A stretch of 44,220 nt of DNA, from positions 1-44,220 of the forward strand of contig JAJZEC010000031.1 in assembly GCA_021805825.1 (NCBI GenBank), given 5' to 3'. The position numbers and the translations under genes are program-made. Source of the DNA: Pseudomonadota bacterium. Lineage in GTDB: Bacteria; Pseudomonadota; Gammaproteobacteria; Burkholderiales; Burkholderiaceae_C. Shown here piece by piece: positions 28,462 to 37,750 of this stretch. The notes beneath the pieces were generated by a model. It saw only the letters and a program-made list of their open reading frames with translations, had not been told where the DNA came from and made no database searches. How positions within the stretch are numbered: the stretch's first letter is position 1; each line of letters starts with the position of its first letter.

Positions 28462-29159
28462 TGCACTCCCGGTCCGGCGCGCGCGGCTTCACCTTGCTGG
28501 AAATGCTGGTGGCCGCGTTCATCATGGCCATCGTCGCCGGCCTCGGCTGGCGCGGCCTGGACAGCGTGGCGCAATCGCGCAGTTCCGCGGCCCAACGCAT
28601 GGACGAAGCCACGCAGTTGCAACTGGCCATGCAGCAGATGCGCGCCGACCTGGCCGCGGCCATCGACGGCGGAGCCCAGCTGCCCGCGGTCAGTCTGGCC
28701 GGCAACGGCGATCTGCTGATCCTGCGCAGGGTCGAGGAGCCGCTGGGCGCCGACCTGCGCGCGTGGTCGACCGCCCTGCCCGAGCATGCCGGGGACTTGC
28801 AGGTGGTGCGCTGGGGCCTGCGCGACGGCCAGCTGCTGCGCTGGGCCGGCGCACCTGCGGCCGCCACGGGGCCACTGCTGCAGTCGATGCGGCAGGCCAG
28901 CGGCGCCGGCATCGTGCTGCTCGACTCGGTGCAGGCGATGAAGGTGCTGGTGTTCCGCTACGCCGGCACCGGAGCACAACGGCAATCGGGAGCATGGGTC
29001 AACCCCTATACCGCGGCCGACGGCCTGCAGGGCGGCGCCGGCAACCCCCTGCTGGCGCTGTTGCGCACGCCGGCGGCGGTGCGCCTCGAACTGCAGTTGC
29101 AGGGCCGCACGCTGCGCGGCTGGGTGCAGCGCGCATTCCTGCTGGAGGCCCGGCAATGA
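28461..29159 (+). CDS. gspJ: Type II secretion minor pseudopilin GspJ
   Basis: A 232-residue minor pseudopilin. The peptidase site is G9-F10 in ARGFTLLEMLVAAFIMAIVAGLGWRG, with E14 at mature position 5. The motif W-R-G-L-D-S after the hydrophobic helix and the arginine-rich QQMRADL region are typical of GspJ. An alternative ATG at 28449 would add four residues and overlap gspI by 13 bases. I use the ATG at 28461, which overlaps the gspI stop by one base. The gspJ stop overlaps the gspK ATG (ATGA). Confidence 0.92.
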   Translation: MHSRSGARGFTLLEMLVAAFIMAIVAGLGWRGLDSVAQSRSSAAQRMDEATQLQLAMQQMRADLAAAIDGGAQLPAVSLAGNGDLLILRRVEEPLGADLRAWSTALPEHAGDLQVVRWGLRDGQLLRWAGAPAAATGPLLQSMRQASGAGIVLLDSVQAMKVLVFRYAGTGAQRQSGAWVNPYTAADGLQGGAGNPLLALLRTPAAVRLELQLQGRTLRGWVQRAFLLEARQ

Positions 29160-30094
29160 GCGCCCGACGCGCGCATCGCGGCGCGGCGCTGATCACCGCC
29201 CTGCTGCTGGCGGCGCTGGCCGCGGTGATGGTGTCGGGCATGATGTGGGGTGAATGGGGCGCCATCCAGCGCGAGCAGGCGGCACGCCAGAGCGAACAGG
29301 CGCGCTGGCTGCTGCGCGGCGCGCTCGACTGGGCGCGCCTGATCCTCAACGAGGCGGCGCAGCATGGCCAGGTCGTTGCCCTCGACCAGCCCTGGGCGGT
29401 GCCGCTGGCGGAGTCGGATCTCACGCGTTTCCTGGCGGCGAGTGGGCATTCCGCGCTCGGGCAGGCCTGGCTGGAAGGGCGCATCGAGGATGCGCAGAGC
29501 CGCTTCAACCTCACCGACCTCGCGCTGTTCGGGACGCCCTACGCCAACGCCGTGCAGACCCTGCAGCGACTGTGCACCGCGGTGGGGGTGGATCCGTCGC
29601 TGGCGCAGACCCTGGCCCAGGCCATCGTGTCGGCGCGCGCCGCGGGTTCGCTCGACCTGCCGATCTTCCAGTTGCAGGATCTGGCGCGCCTGTCGCCGGC
29701 CGTGGCCGCGGCGCTGCCGCGGCTGGCCCCGGTCGTCACGGTGCTGCCGCAGGCCACCCCCGTGAACCTCAACACCGCCGGCCCGGTCGTGCTGGCTGCG
29801 GTACTGGACATCAGCACGCAGCAGGCGGCGCAACTGGTGGCGGCGCGCACGCAGCACCACTTCGACAATGTGCAGCAGGTGCGCGACGCCCTGAAAAGCA
29901 ACGCCACCACGCTGCCCATCGATCCGGTTCTGGCGGGAGTGACCAGCAACTACTTCGAAGCGGTGGCAAGGGTCCGCATCGCGGATTTCGAATACGCCGA
30001 GCGCGCACTCGTGCAGCGCACCGGGGCGCTGAGCCAGACGGTGCGCATGCAGCGTGTCGCTCCCTGGCTGGCCGACCCCGTCCCCCGCGACTGA
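29156..30094 (+). CDS. gspK: Type II secretion minor pseudopilin GspK
   Basis: A 312-residue pseudopilin, the large tip subunit. The leader is MSARRAHRG with cleavage before A10. As in other GspK proteins the mature position 5 is not glutamate (T14). The hydrophobic helix ALITALLLAALAAVMVSGMMWG follows. The helix-hairpin-rich domain is recognisable from SRFNLTDLALFGTP, PVNLNTAGPVVLAAVL and AAQLVAARTQHHFDNVQQV. It closes the first translationally coupled group (G to K). The 124-base gap to gspL holds hairpins. Confidence 0.94.
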   Translation: MSARRAHRGAALITALLLAALAAVMVSGMMWGEWGAIQREQAARQSEQARWLLRGALDWARLILNEAAQHGQVVALDQPWAVPLAESDLTRFLAASGHSALGQAWLEGRIEDAQSRFNLTDLALFGTPYANAVQTLQRLCTAVGVDPSLAQTLAQAIVSARAAGSLDLPIFQLQDLARLSPAVAAALPRLAPVVTVLPQATPVNLNTAGPVVLAAVLDISTQQAAQLVAARTQHHFDNVQQVRDALKSNATTLPIDPVLAGVTSNYFEAVARVRIADFEYAERALVQRTGALSQTVRMQRVAPWLADPVPRD

Positions 30095-30135
30095 AGACGA
30101 CACGAACGTCAGCCACACATGATCTTCCCATGACC

Positions 30136-30180
30136 GGGAGCGTTTTCACGGCTCCCTCCCCCGCGCCGGGCCCGGCGCGG
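30136..30180 (+). repeat. Hairpins between gspK and gspL
   Basis: GGGAGC (30136-30141) pairs with GCTCCC (30151-30156). Directly after, CCGCGCCGGGCCCGGCGCGG (30161-30180) is a perfect 20-base palindrome. No T-run follows. A TACAAT at 30205-30210 lies nine bases before gspL, too close for a normal leadered promoter. The structures may attenuate transcription or mark an mRNA processing point between the pseudopilin and platform genes. Confidence 0.5.
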
Positions 30181-30218
30181 CGCGCAACCGCCATGCGCCC
30201 TCCTTACAATCCCCGCGC

Positions 30219-31382
30219 ATGATGCGCCTTGTGTTCCGACTGCCCGCCAACGAGTCCTCGACCGCCGTCGAGTACCTGCGCCTGGATGCGGGCGCGCACG
30301 GCGCCGAAACCGGCTACGCCCAGCTTGCGCTGCTGCCGCGCGTCGCGCAGAGCATCGGGGTATGGCCGGCCGAGCGCCTGAGCCTGCTCGCGGTGCGCTT
30401 GCCGGCGATGCCGCAGGCGCGCTGGCAGGCCGCGCTCGCCGGTGCGCTCGAGGATCGCCTGCTGGGCGACATCGCGCAGCAGCACCTGGCTGCCGGCCCG
30501 CGCGAGACCGACGGAGGCCTGCGCTGGGCCGCCTGCTGCGAGCGCTCGGCGCTGCGCGCGGCGCTGCAGCAGGTCGAACAGGCCGGGCGCGAAGTGTCCC
30601 GGGTGGTTCCGGAAAGCGCCTTGCTGGAACCCGGCTGGGCCTGCCTGCAGCGCCTGGACGAGTCCCGGCTGCGCCTGCTGTGGCGCGATGCCGCGGGCGA
30701 AGCCGCGTGGCTGCACCTGCAAGCCGACGACCAGACTCCCGCCTGCCCGCTGGCCCCCGAAGGCGTGCTGTGCGAACCCGGGCTGGAGGATCTGGCCCGG
30801 CGCTGGTTCGGTGCGCAGGCGCCGCTGCAGCCTTGCGATCGCGGGCAATGGCTGGCGCGCGCGACCGAGTCGCGCTGGGATCTGCGGCAGTTCGAGCTCG
30901 CGCCCCGCGCCGCGGCGCAGCGCCTGTGGTCGAACCTGCGCGAGCAGGCGGGCAGCCGCGCCTGGCGACGCGTGGCCTGGCTCGCGGCCACGCTGGCCGG
31001 GCTGCAACTGCTCGGCCTGAACCTGCACGCCATGCAACTGCGCGGTCAGCTCGACCGGTTGCAGCAGCAGATGCAGACGACCGTGGCGCAGGCACTGCCC
31101 GGCACCCCGGCACTGCTCGACCCGCATCTGCAACTCAGCCGTGCACTCGACGAAGCGCGCCAGCGCGTGGGCCAGCCCACGGGGAGCGGACTGGAAGTGC
31201 TGATGGGACAGGCCGCGCGGGTGCTTGGCGGCACCCGCCCGCTGGCGCTGGATTTCGCGCCCGGCAAGCTGCGCCTGCAGTTGCCCACGGGCCAGGCGAA
31301 CGCGGCCGCCCTGCGCTGTGCCGAGGGCGGGCTGCGCTGCAGCGTCCAGGGCGACAGCCTGCTGGTGCAGGCGGCGGACTGA
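30219..31382 (+). CDS. gspL: Type II secretion assembly-platform protein GspL
   Basis: A 387-residue bitopic platform protein that recruits the GspE ATPase. The N-terminal two thirds form the actin-like cytoplasmic domain (RLVFRLPANESSTAVEYLRL; LLAVRLPAMPQARWQAALAGALED; VPESALLEPG). One membrane segment lies at about 252-270 (AWLAATLAGLQLLGLNL), followed by a coiled coil (QLRGQLDRLQQQMQT) and a small periplasmic ferredoxin-like domain. Two adjacent ATG codons (30219 and 30222) are both possible starts. gspM begins 18 bases after the stop. Confidence 0.93.
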   Translation: MMRLVFRLPANESSTAVEYLRLDAGAHGAETGYAQLALLPRVAQSIGVWPAERLSLLAVRLPAMPQARWQAALAGALEDRLLGDIAQQHLAAGPRETDGGLRWAACCERSALRAALQQVEQAGREVSRVVPESALLEPGWACLQRLDESRLRLLWRDAAGEAAWLHLQADDQTPACPLAPEGVLCEPGLEDLARRWFGAQAPLQPCDRGQWLARATESRWDLRQFELAPRAAAQRLWSNLREQAGSRAWRRVAWLAATLAGLQLLGLNLHAMQLRGQLDRLQQQMQTTVAQALPGTPALLDPHLQLSRALDEARQRVGQPTGSGLEVLMGQAARVLGGTRPLALDFAPGKLRLQLPTGQANAAALRCAEGGLRCSVQGDSLLVQAAD

Positions 31383-31400
31383 GCAGGAGCGCCCGAGACC

Positions 31401-31970
31401 ATGGCCTTCAACCCGCGCAACCGCAGAACCTCGGCGCTGGCCCCTCTGTGGGCTGCGGCCGGTGCGCGCTGGCAGGCGATGTCGGCACGCGAGCGCCGCA
31501 TGGTCGCGCTGGCCGCCGCGGCCGTCGGCGGCATGCTGTTGTGGCTGCTGCTGCTGCGGCCCGCCTTGCGCACCGAGGTCGACGCCCCGCCGCGCATCCA
31601 GCAGCTGCGTGGCCAGCTCGCACAGGCACAGGCGCAGGCCGACCAGCTCGCGCGCCTGGCCAGCCTGCCGCCGCGCGCGTCGCAGGTCAGCGACCTGCAG
31701 GGCGCGGTGCGGCAGTGGCTGCAGGATCACGGCGCGAAGGCCGGGGTGGTGTCGCTGCCGGGCGCGGTGAACCTGCAGCTGCAGCAGCTGCCTCCGGCTG
31801 CGCTGGTCGAACTGGCACGCACCGCCCGCCGCGACTGGAGTGCGCAGGTGGTGGCGGCCAAGCTGCGCATGGGCAAGGACGGCATGCTGGAGGGCAGCCT
31901 GCAACTGCAATCGGTGCTGCAGCCGGGCGCGCAGTCGCAGGCCGCGCCGCCGGGGCAGGAAAGCCCATGA
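31401..31970 (+). CDS. gspM: Type II secretion assembly-platform protein GspM
   Basis: A 189-residue partner of GspL. The pattern is characteristic: a short cytoplasmic start with ARWQAMSARERRMVALAAAAVGG, one membrane segment (LLWLLLLRPAL), a coiled-coil periplasmic stretch (QQLRGQLAQAQAQADQLARLA), and a small C-terminal domain. The C terminus is Gln/Pro-rich. The ATG at 31401 lies 18 bases after gspL. The stop overlaps the gspN start (ATGA), so translation is probably coupled. Confidence 0.9.
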   Translation: MAFNPRNRRTSALAPLWAAAGARWQAMSARERRMVALAAAAVGGMLLWLLLLRPALRTEVDAPPRIQQLRGQLAQAQAQADQLARLASLPPRASQVSDLQGAVRQWLQDHGAKAGVVSLPGAVNLQLQQLPPAALVELARTARRDWSAQVVAAKLRMGKDGMLEGSLQLQSVLQPGAQSQAAPPGQESP

Positions 31971-32788
31971 CTCGCCTCGTGCGCACCGCCCGCGCAGCCA
32001 CCGCGCGCACGCCGCGCTGGCCGGCGCTGGCCGCGGTGCTGCTGGGTGCGGCCTGGGCGCTGGTGGCCTACGCGCCGGCGACCTGGGTCGCCAACGCCGT
32101 AGCGCACGCCTCGGCCCGGCGCCTGCTGCTGTGCGACGCCCAGGGCAGCTGGCTGGATGGCTCGGCGCGCGTCGTGCTCAGCGCCGGCGCGCAGGGTCGC
32201 GATGCCGCGGTGCTTCCCGGCACCTTGCACTGGGAACTCGGTCTGCGCCGGATCTGGCGTGGCGCGCTCGATCTGCAACTGCGCTGGCCGCGGCTGGCGC
32301 AAGGCCCGCTGAACTGGCGCCTGCAAGCGACGATCGGCGGCTGGAAGCTACGCCAGCTGGCGGGCGAGCCCTGGCAGGCGGCCCTTCCGGCGGCCTTGCT
32401 GCAGGGCCTGGGCACGCCCTGGAACACCCTTGCGCCACGCGGAATGCTGCACCTCGAGCTGCAGCGCGCCGAGCTGTCGTCGAGCGCCGGCAGGTTGAAT
32501 CTGCAGGGCCTGGTGCGCATCGACGCGCTGGACATGAGCTCGCGCCTGAGCACCCTGGCTCCGCTGGGCAGCTACCGCGTGCTGCTGCAGGGCCGCGGCG
32601 CCACCGCGGAGCTGCGACTGCGAACCCTGTCAGGCGCCCTGCTGCTGACCGGGGACGGGGTCTGGAACGGAAACCGCCTGCAGTTCTCCGGCACCGCGCG
32701 CGCCGCCGCGGGACGGCAGCAGGAACTGGCGACGCTGCTCGGCCTGCTCGGGCAGCCCGACGGCGATCACGTGCGCATCGCCTTGTGA
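31967..32788 (+). CDS. gspN: Type II secretion protein GspN
   Basis: A 273-residue GspN, an accessory found in only some type II systems. One N-terminal membrane anchor (WPALAAVLLGAAWALVAYAPATWV) is followed by a periplasmic beta-rich domain. GSWLDGSA, LGLRRIWRGALDLQLRWP, GPLNWRLQATIGGW and ARGMLHLELQRA-like strands repeat along it, as in GspN. The exact role of GspN is not settled. It is dispensable in several systems. The position between gspM and gspD supports the call. Confidence 0.88.
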   Translation: MTRLVRTARAATARTPRWPALAAVLLGAAWALVAYAPATWVANAVAHASARRLLLCDAQGSWLDGSARVVLSAGAQGRDAAVLPGTLHWELGLRRIWRGALDLQLRWPRLAQGPLNWRLQATIGGWKLRQLAGEPWQAALPAALLQGLGTPWNTLAPRGMLHLELQRAELSSSAGRLNLQGLVRIDALDMSSRLSTLAPLGSYRVLLQGRGATAELRLRTLSGALLLTGDGVWNGNRLQFSGTARAAAGRQQELATLLGLLGQPDGDHVRIAL

Positions 32789-32807
32789 CTTTTTGGGACG
32801 GATATCG

Positions 32808-35066
32808 ATGAGTGCCAATTGCTTCTCCAGCCACCAACGTCCCTTCGCGCGTCCGGGCTGCGTGCTGCTGGCCGCGCTGCTGGCCTGCGCGCCGCTGCTT
32901 GCGCCGCCGGCCTCCGCCGCGCCTTCGCGGCCGCGACATGGCGGCGCAGCGTCGACGCCGATGACCATCGACCTCGTGCACGCCGACATCGCCGGTGCGG
33001 TGCAGGCGGTGGCAGCGGCGACCGGGCGCAATTTCATCGTCGATCCACGGGTCAAGGGGCAGATCTCCCTGCAGTTCAAGACTCCCGTACCCCCGGAGGA
33101 GGTGTACCTGGCGCTGCTCACCCAACTGCGCCTGGCGGGCTACTCGGTGGTCGAGCACGACGGCGTGTACAAGGTGGTTCCCGAAGCCGATGCGCGACTG
33201 CAGACGACGCCGGTCGGGGTAGGCAATGCGCCGCGTCGCATCCCGGGGCACGGCGACCAGGTGGTGACCCAGGTCTTCGAACTGCGCAACCAGGCGGCCA
33301 GCAACCTGCTGCCGGTGCTGCGCCCGCTGATCTCGCCCAACAACACCATCAACGTCGAGCCCGGCAGCAACGCCCTGGTGATCACCGACTACTCCGACAA
33401 TCTGCGCCGCCTGGCACGCATCATCGCCGGACTGGACGTGCCCACCGGCAGCTCGGTCGACATCGTGCCCCTGCGCTACGCGGTGGCCACCGAGATCGCG
33501 CCCACGCTGGACAAGCTCATCACCCTCGAGGGCGGCGGCCGCGCGCCGGGGGCGCCGCGCGGTGGGCCGCCGGGCGCTGTGGTGGCCGGCGCCAACGGCA
33601 TGCGCGCCGTGGTGCTGGCCGATGCGACGAGCAACTCCCTGATCGTGCGCGCGACCAACGGCGCCCAGCTGATGCAGATCGAGCGCATGATCCACAAGCT
33701 CGACCGTCCCACCCAGGATGACGACAACATCCATGTCGTCTACCTGCACAACGCCACCGCGGAGTCGCTGGCCCGCGTGCTGCGCGGGGTGCTGGCGAAT
33801 GCCGGCAGCGGCGAGCCGGGCAGCGGCGGTGGATCGCTGCAACAGGCGGCGCAGCGCAACCTGGGCGCAGCATCCGGGGGCGGTGCCTCCGCTGCCTCCG
33901 CATCGCTGAGCGGTGCCGGCTACGGATCGTCGTCGGGTAGCAGCGGAAGCAGCAGCATGGGCATCACGCCGGACTTCGGGCCCGGCGCGCAGAGCCAGGA
34001 GGTGGCGCTGCCGCAGGGCGGCTCGGTCTACGCGGACGTGGGCATGAATGCCCTCATCATCAATGCGCCACCGCCGGTCTACCGCCAGCTCAAGGCGGTC
34101 ATCGCCAAGCTCGACGTGCGACGTCCGCAGGTCTACGTCGAGGCGCTGATCGCCGAGGTCAACGCCACCAAGGCGGCCCAGCTGGGCGTGCAGTGGCAGG
34201 CCGCGGGCGGCAGCGCAGGCGGCAACAACGCGCTGTTCGGGGGCAGCAACTTCGGCAGCGGTGGCTCCAACATCATCAACCTGCAGGCCGCCATCGCCAG
34301 CGGCAACGCCGGCACCGCGATCGCCAGCGGAACGCTGCCCTCGCCGGGGTTGAACATCGGCCTGCTGCACAAGATCGCCGGGGTCACCACCCTGGGGCTG
34401 CTGGCCAACTTCCTGCAGAGCGACGTCGGGGCGAACATCCTGTCCGAGCCCAATCTGATGACCCTGGACAACGAGACGGCGAAGATCGTCGTCGGGCAGA
34501 ACGTTCCCTTCCTGACCGGCTCGTACAGCCAGGCCGGAACCACCAGCGGCACCGTCAACCCCTTCCAGACCTACCAGCGCCAGGACGTCGGCCTGACGCT
34601 GAAGATCCGCCCGCAGATCACCGCCGGCGGGGTGATCAAGATGCAGGTCTACCAGGAGGTGTCGAGCATCGCCAGCGCCACCAACCCGGGGGGCATCATC
34701 ACCAACAAGCGATCGATCGACACCACGGTGCTGGTCGACAGCGGGCAGACCATCGTGCTGGGCGGATTGATGCAGAACGAGGTCGATCGCAACAACAGCA
34801 AGGTTCCCGGACTGGGGGACATCCCGGTGCTCGGGCTGCTGTTCGGCGCCAAGTCGCACACCGCGGCGAAGACCGACCTGATGGTGTTCCTGCGGCCGGT
34901 GATCGTGCGCACCCAAGGGGAGGGCAGCGCGGTGTCCGAACAGCGCTACCGCAAGATGCAGGGTCTGGAGCGCGGCGCGCAACTGCTGCCCTCGTTCGGC
35001 CTGCCGGAAATGCCCGGACCGGTGCTTCCCGACCTCGGTCCGGAAGCGCCGGCCAAGGCGCACTGA
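32808..35066 (+). CDS. gspD: Type II secretion outer-membrane secretin GspD
   Basis: A 752-residue secretin forming the outer-membrane channel. The signal peptide ends near PPASAAPS. By eye N0 spans about 50-125 (NFIVDPRVKGQISLQF), N1 150-212, N2 215-299 and N3 305-437. The secretin core runs from about 440 (VYVEALIAEVNATKAAQLGVQW) to 700, with VPFLTGSY and the conserved IVLGGLMQNEVDRNNSKVPGLGDIP region (split here as LGGLM and VPGLGDIPVLG). N3 carries a Gly/Ser/Ala-rich insert at 333-397, common in this family. Nearly all of the sequence is full-length and intact. I moved the start to the ATG at 32808 from an upstream TTG. Confidence 0.96.
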   Translation: MSANCFSSHQRPFARPGCVLLAALLACAPLLAPPASAAPSRPRHGGAASTPMTIDLVHADIAGAVQAVAAATGRNFIVDPRVKGQISLQFKTPVPPEEVYLALLTQLRLAGYSVVEHDGVYKVVPEADARLQTTPVGVGNAPRRIPGHGDQVVTQVFELRNQAASNLLPVLRPLISPNNTINVEPGSNALVITDYSDNLRRLARIIAGLDVPTGSSVDIVPLRYAVATEIAPTLDKLITLEGGGRAPGAPRGGPPGAVVAGANGMRAVVLADATSNSLIVRATNGAQLMQIERMIHKLDRPTQDDDNIHVVYLHNATAESLARVLRGVLANAGSGEPGSGGGSLQQAAQRNLGAASGGGASAASASLSGAGYGSSSGSSGSSSMGITPDFGPGAQSQEVALPQGGSVYADVGMNALIINAPPPVYRQLKAVIAKLDVRRPQVYVEALIAEVNATKAAQLGVQWQAAGGSAGGNNALFGGSNFGSGGSNIINLQAAIASGNAGTAIASGTLPSPGLNIGLLHKIAGVTTLGLLANFLQSDVGANILSEPNLMTLDNETAKIVVGQNVPFLTGSYSQAGTTSGTVNPFQTYQRQDVGLTLKIRPQITAGGVIKMQVYQEVSSIASATNPGGIITNKRSIDTTVLVDSGQTIVLGGLMQNEVDRNNSKVPGLGDIPVLGLLFGAKSHTAAKTDLMVFLRPVIVRTQGEGSAVSEQRYRKMQGLERGAQLLPSFGLPEMPGPVLPDLGPEAPAKAH

Positions 35067-35079
35067 GCCGGGGCACCCG

Positions 35080-36504
35080 ATGGCGGCGCGCTATCCCCTG
35101 CCCTACGCCTTCTGCCGCGACCAGGCGCTGCTGGCCGAACGCGAGGGCGACGATCTGCGACTGTGGGTCAGCGAGGCCACGCACGCCGGCGCGATCGCCG
35201 AGGTGCAGCGCACCCATGCGGTGCGCGAAGTCTCGCGCATCGCCCAGCAGCAACTGGTCGAGCGCATCGGCGTCGCCTACGCGGCGCGCGAGGGCAGTGC
35301 GGCCGAGGTCGTCAGCGAAGTCGAGGGCGATGTCGACCTGTCGCGCCTGCTGCAGGATCTGCCGGCGGTGGAGGATCTGCTGGAGACGGCCGATGACGCG
35401 CCGATCATCCGCATGCTCAACGCCCTGTTCACCCAGGCCGCGCGCGACGGTGCCAGCGACATCCACGTCGAACCCTTCGAGACCTCCTCGGTGGTGCGCT
35501 TCCGCATCGACGGCACCCTGCGCGACGTGGTGCGCCCGAACAAGGCCTTGCATGCGGCGATGATCTCCCGGGTGAAGATCCTGGCCCAGCTCGACATCGC
35601 GGAAAAGCGCCTGCCGCAGGACGGACGCATTTCCCTGCGCATCGGCGGGCGCGCGCTGGACGTGCGGGTCTCGACCCTGCCCTGCGCCCACGGCGAGCGC
35701 GCGGTGCTGCGCCTGCTCGACAAGTCGGCGGCGCGCCTGGATCTGCGCGTGGTGGGCATGGCACCGGGCATGCTCGAGCGCTTCGATGCCCTCGTTCGGC
35801 ACCCCCACGGGCTGCTGCTGGTCACCGGGCCCACCGGCAGCGGCAAGACCACCACCCTGTACTCTGCGCTGACGCGCCTGGACGCCTCGCAGACGAACAT
35901 CATGACCGTCGAGGATCCGGTCGAGTACGACCTGCCGGGGATCGGCCAGACGCAGGTGAACCCGCGTATCGACCTGAGCTTCGCGCGCGCGCTGCGCGCG
36001 ATCCTGCGGCAGGATCCCGACGTGGTGATGATCGGCGAAATCCGCGACTTCGAGACCTCACAGATCGCCATCCAGGCCTCGCTGACCGGCCACCTGGTGC
36101 TGGCCACGCTGCACACCAACGACTCGGCTTCGGCGGTGACCCGGCTCATCGACATGGGCGTCGAGCCCTTCCTGCTCGCCTCCTCGCTGCTGGGGGTGCT
36201 GGCGCAGCGCCTGGTACGCCAGCTCTGCCCGCACTGCCGCCGTCCGGCCAGCGACGGGCCCGGCTTCGTCGCCGACGGCTGCAGCGCGTGCAACCAGACC
36301 GGCTATCGCGGGCGTACCGGGGTGTTCGAACTGCTGGAGGCCGACGACGCCATCCGCGCCGCGGTGCACGAACGCGCCGCCGAGGCCGAACTGCGGCGGC
36401 TGGCCGGGCTGGCCGGCATGCGCAGCATGCGCGAGGATGGCATGCGCTGGGTGGACGACGGCCAGACCTCGCTGGCCGAACTGCTGCGGGTCACCCGCGA
36501 ATAG
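35080..36504 (+). CDS. gspE: Type II secretion ATPase GspE
   Basis: A 474-residue secretion ATPase powering pseudopilus assembly from the cytoplasm. Walker A GPTGSGKT is at 250-257, the Asp box around VEDPVEYDLPG, and Walker B DPDVVMIGE at 312-320. The His box appears in LATLHTNDS. The zinc-binding tetracysteine that distinguishes GspE from pilus retraction ATPases is complete: C383, C386, C401, C404. The N1E region that contacts GspL is short. It follows gspD by 13 bases. Confidence 0.97.
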   Translation: MAARYPLPYAFCRDQALLAEREGDDLRLWVSEATHAGAIAEVQRTHAVREVSRIAQQQLVERIGVAYAAREGSAAEVVSEVEGDVDLSRLLQDLPAVEDLLETADDAPIIRMLNALFTQAARDGASDIHVEPFETSSVVRFRIDGTLRDVVRPNKALHAAMISRVKILAQLDIAEKRLPQDGRISLRIGGRALDVRVSTLPCAHGERAVLRLLDKSAARLDLRVVGMAPGMLERFDALVRHPHGLLLVTGPTGSGKTTTLYSALTRLDASQTNIMTVEDPVEYDLPGIGQTQVNPRIDLSFARALRAILRQDPDVVMIGEIRDFETSQIAIQASLTGHLVLATLHTNDSASAVTRLIDMGVEPFLLASSLLGVLAQRLVRQLCPHCRRPASDGPGFVADGCSACNQTGYRGRTGVFELLEADDAIRAAVHERAAEAELRRLAGLAGMRSMREDGMRWVDDGQTSLAELLRVTRE

Positions 36505-36524
36505 CCGGCCCCGGGCCCCTTCCG

Positions 36525-37739
36525 ATGCCAGCCTACCGTTTCGTGGCCATCGACTCCGCCGCCGCCGAGCAACGCGGGGTGCTGGAAGCCGACAGCGCGC
36601 GCGGCGCGCGCACGCTGTTGCGCTCGCGCGGGCTGATTCCGCTGCAGGTCGATGCCATCGTCGCCGAGGCGGCTGCGCCGGGCTCACGGCGCTTCGCGCG
36701 CAAGCGCATGAACGCCCAGGAGCTGACGCTGTTGACGCGCCAGCTCTCGGGACTGCTGGTATCGGGACTTCCACTGGAGCGCGCGCTGGCCGCGCTGGCC
36801 GACGATGCTGACCGTGCCGAGGTCGCCGACCTGCTGCAGGCCGTCAAGAGCGAGGTCTCCGGGGGCCACAGCCTGTCGGCGGCGCTGGCCCAGCATCCAC
36901 GGGAATTCTCCGAGGTCTACCGCGCGCTGGTCGCCGCGGGAGAAGACAGCGGTGACCTCGGACTCGTGCTGGGCAGCCTGGCCGACCATCTGGAGAGCAG
37001 CCAGCAGTTGCGCTCCAAGCTGCTGCAGGCGGTGGCCTACCCGGTGATCGTGGTGCTGGTCGCGGTGGCCGTGATCGTCCTGCTGCTGACCTACGTGGTG
37101 CCGCAGGTGGTGGGGGTGTTCCAGGGTGCGCACCAGAAACTGCCGCTGCTGACCGTGCTGCTGATCGCCTTCAGCAGCTTCCTGCGCCAGTGGGGCTGGC
37201 TGCTGTCGGCCGCACTGGTCGGCGGGCTGGTCGCCCTGCGCCAGGCGCTGCGGCTGCCCGGGCCGCGCGCCGCCTTCGACGCCTCGCTGCTGCGGCTGCC
37301 ACAGCTCGGCCGACTGCTGCGCGGCCTCGACACCGCGCGCTTCGCCTCCACGCTGGCCATTCTCACCGCGGCCGGGGTACCGATCCTGCGCGCCTTGCAG
37401 GCGGCGATCGACACCGTCTCCAACCGCGTGCTCAAGGCCGACGCGCAGGAAGCGCTGGCGCTGCTGCGGGAGGGCTCGTCGCTGGCCTCGGCACTGGCCC
37501 TGCACAAGCGCTACCCGCCGGTGCTGATCACCTTCATCCGCCTGGGCGAGCAGACCGGAACCCTGCCGCAGATGCTGCAGCGCGCGGCCAACCAGCATGC
37601 GCAGGAAGTGCAGCGCCGCGCCTTCACCCTGGTGACCATTCTCGAACCGCTGCTGATCCTGGGCATGGGGGTGGTCGTGCTGCTCATCGTGCTGGCGGTG
37701 ATGATGCCCATCATCCAGATGAACAACCTGGTCAAGTGA
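36525..37739 (+). CDS. gspF: Type II secretion inner-membrane platform protein GspF
   Basis: A 404-residue polytopic protein at the centre of the inner-membrane platform. Two repeated cytoplasmic helical domains (each with a phenylalanine/leucine-rich LLTRQLSGLLVSGLPLERAL or ARFASTLAILTAAGVPILRAL segment) alternate with three membrane segments: VIVVLVAVAVIVLLLTYVV, LLSAALVGGLVAL and the C-terminal LLILGMGVVVLLIVLAVMMPI. The opening MPAYRFVAIDSAAAEQRG is standard for GspF. The ATG at 36525 lies 20 bases after gspE. A gspC-like gene follows. Confidence 0.96.
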   Translation: MPAYRFVAIDSAAAEQRGVLEADSARGARTLLRSRGLIPLQVDAIVAEAAAPGSRRFARKRMNAQELTLLTRQLSGLLVSGLPLERALAALADDADRAEVADLLQAVKSEVSGGHSLSAALAQHPREFSEVYRALVAAGEDSGDLGLVLGSLADHLESSQQLRSKLLQAVAYPVIVVLVAVAVIVLLLTYVVPQVVGVFQGAHQKLPLLTVLLIAFSSFLRQWGWLLSAALVGGLVALRQALRLPGPRAAFDASLLRLPQLGRLLRGLDTARFASTLAILTAAGVPILRALQAAIDTVSNRVLKADAQEALALLREGSSLASALALHKRYPPVLITFIRLGEQTGTLPQMLQRAANQHAQEVQRRAFTLVTILEPLLILGMGVVVLLIVLAVMMPIIQMNNLVK

Positions 37740-37750
37740 GTCCCGGCACG

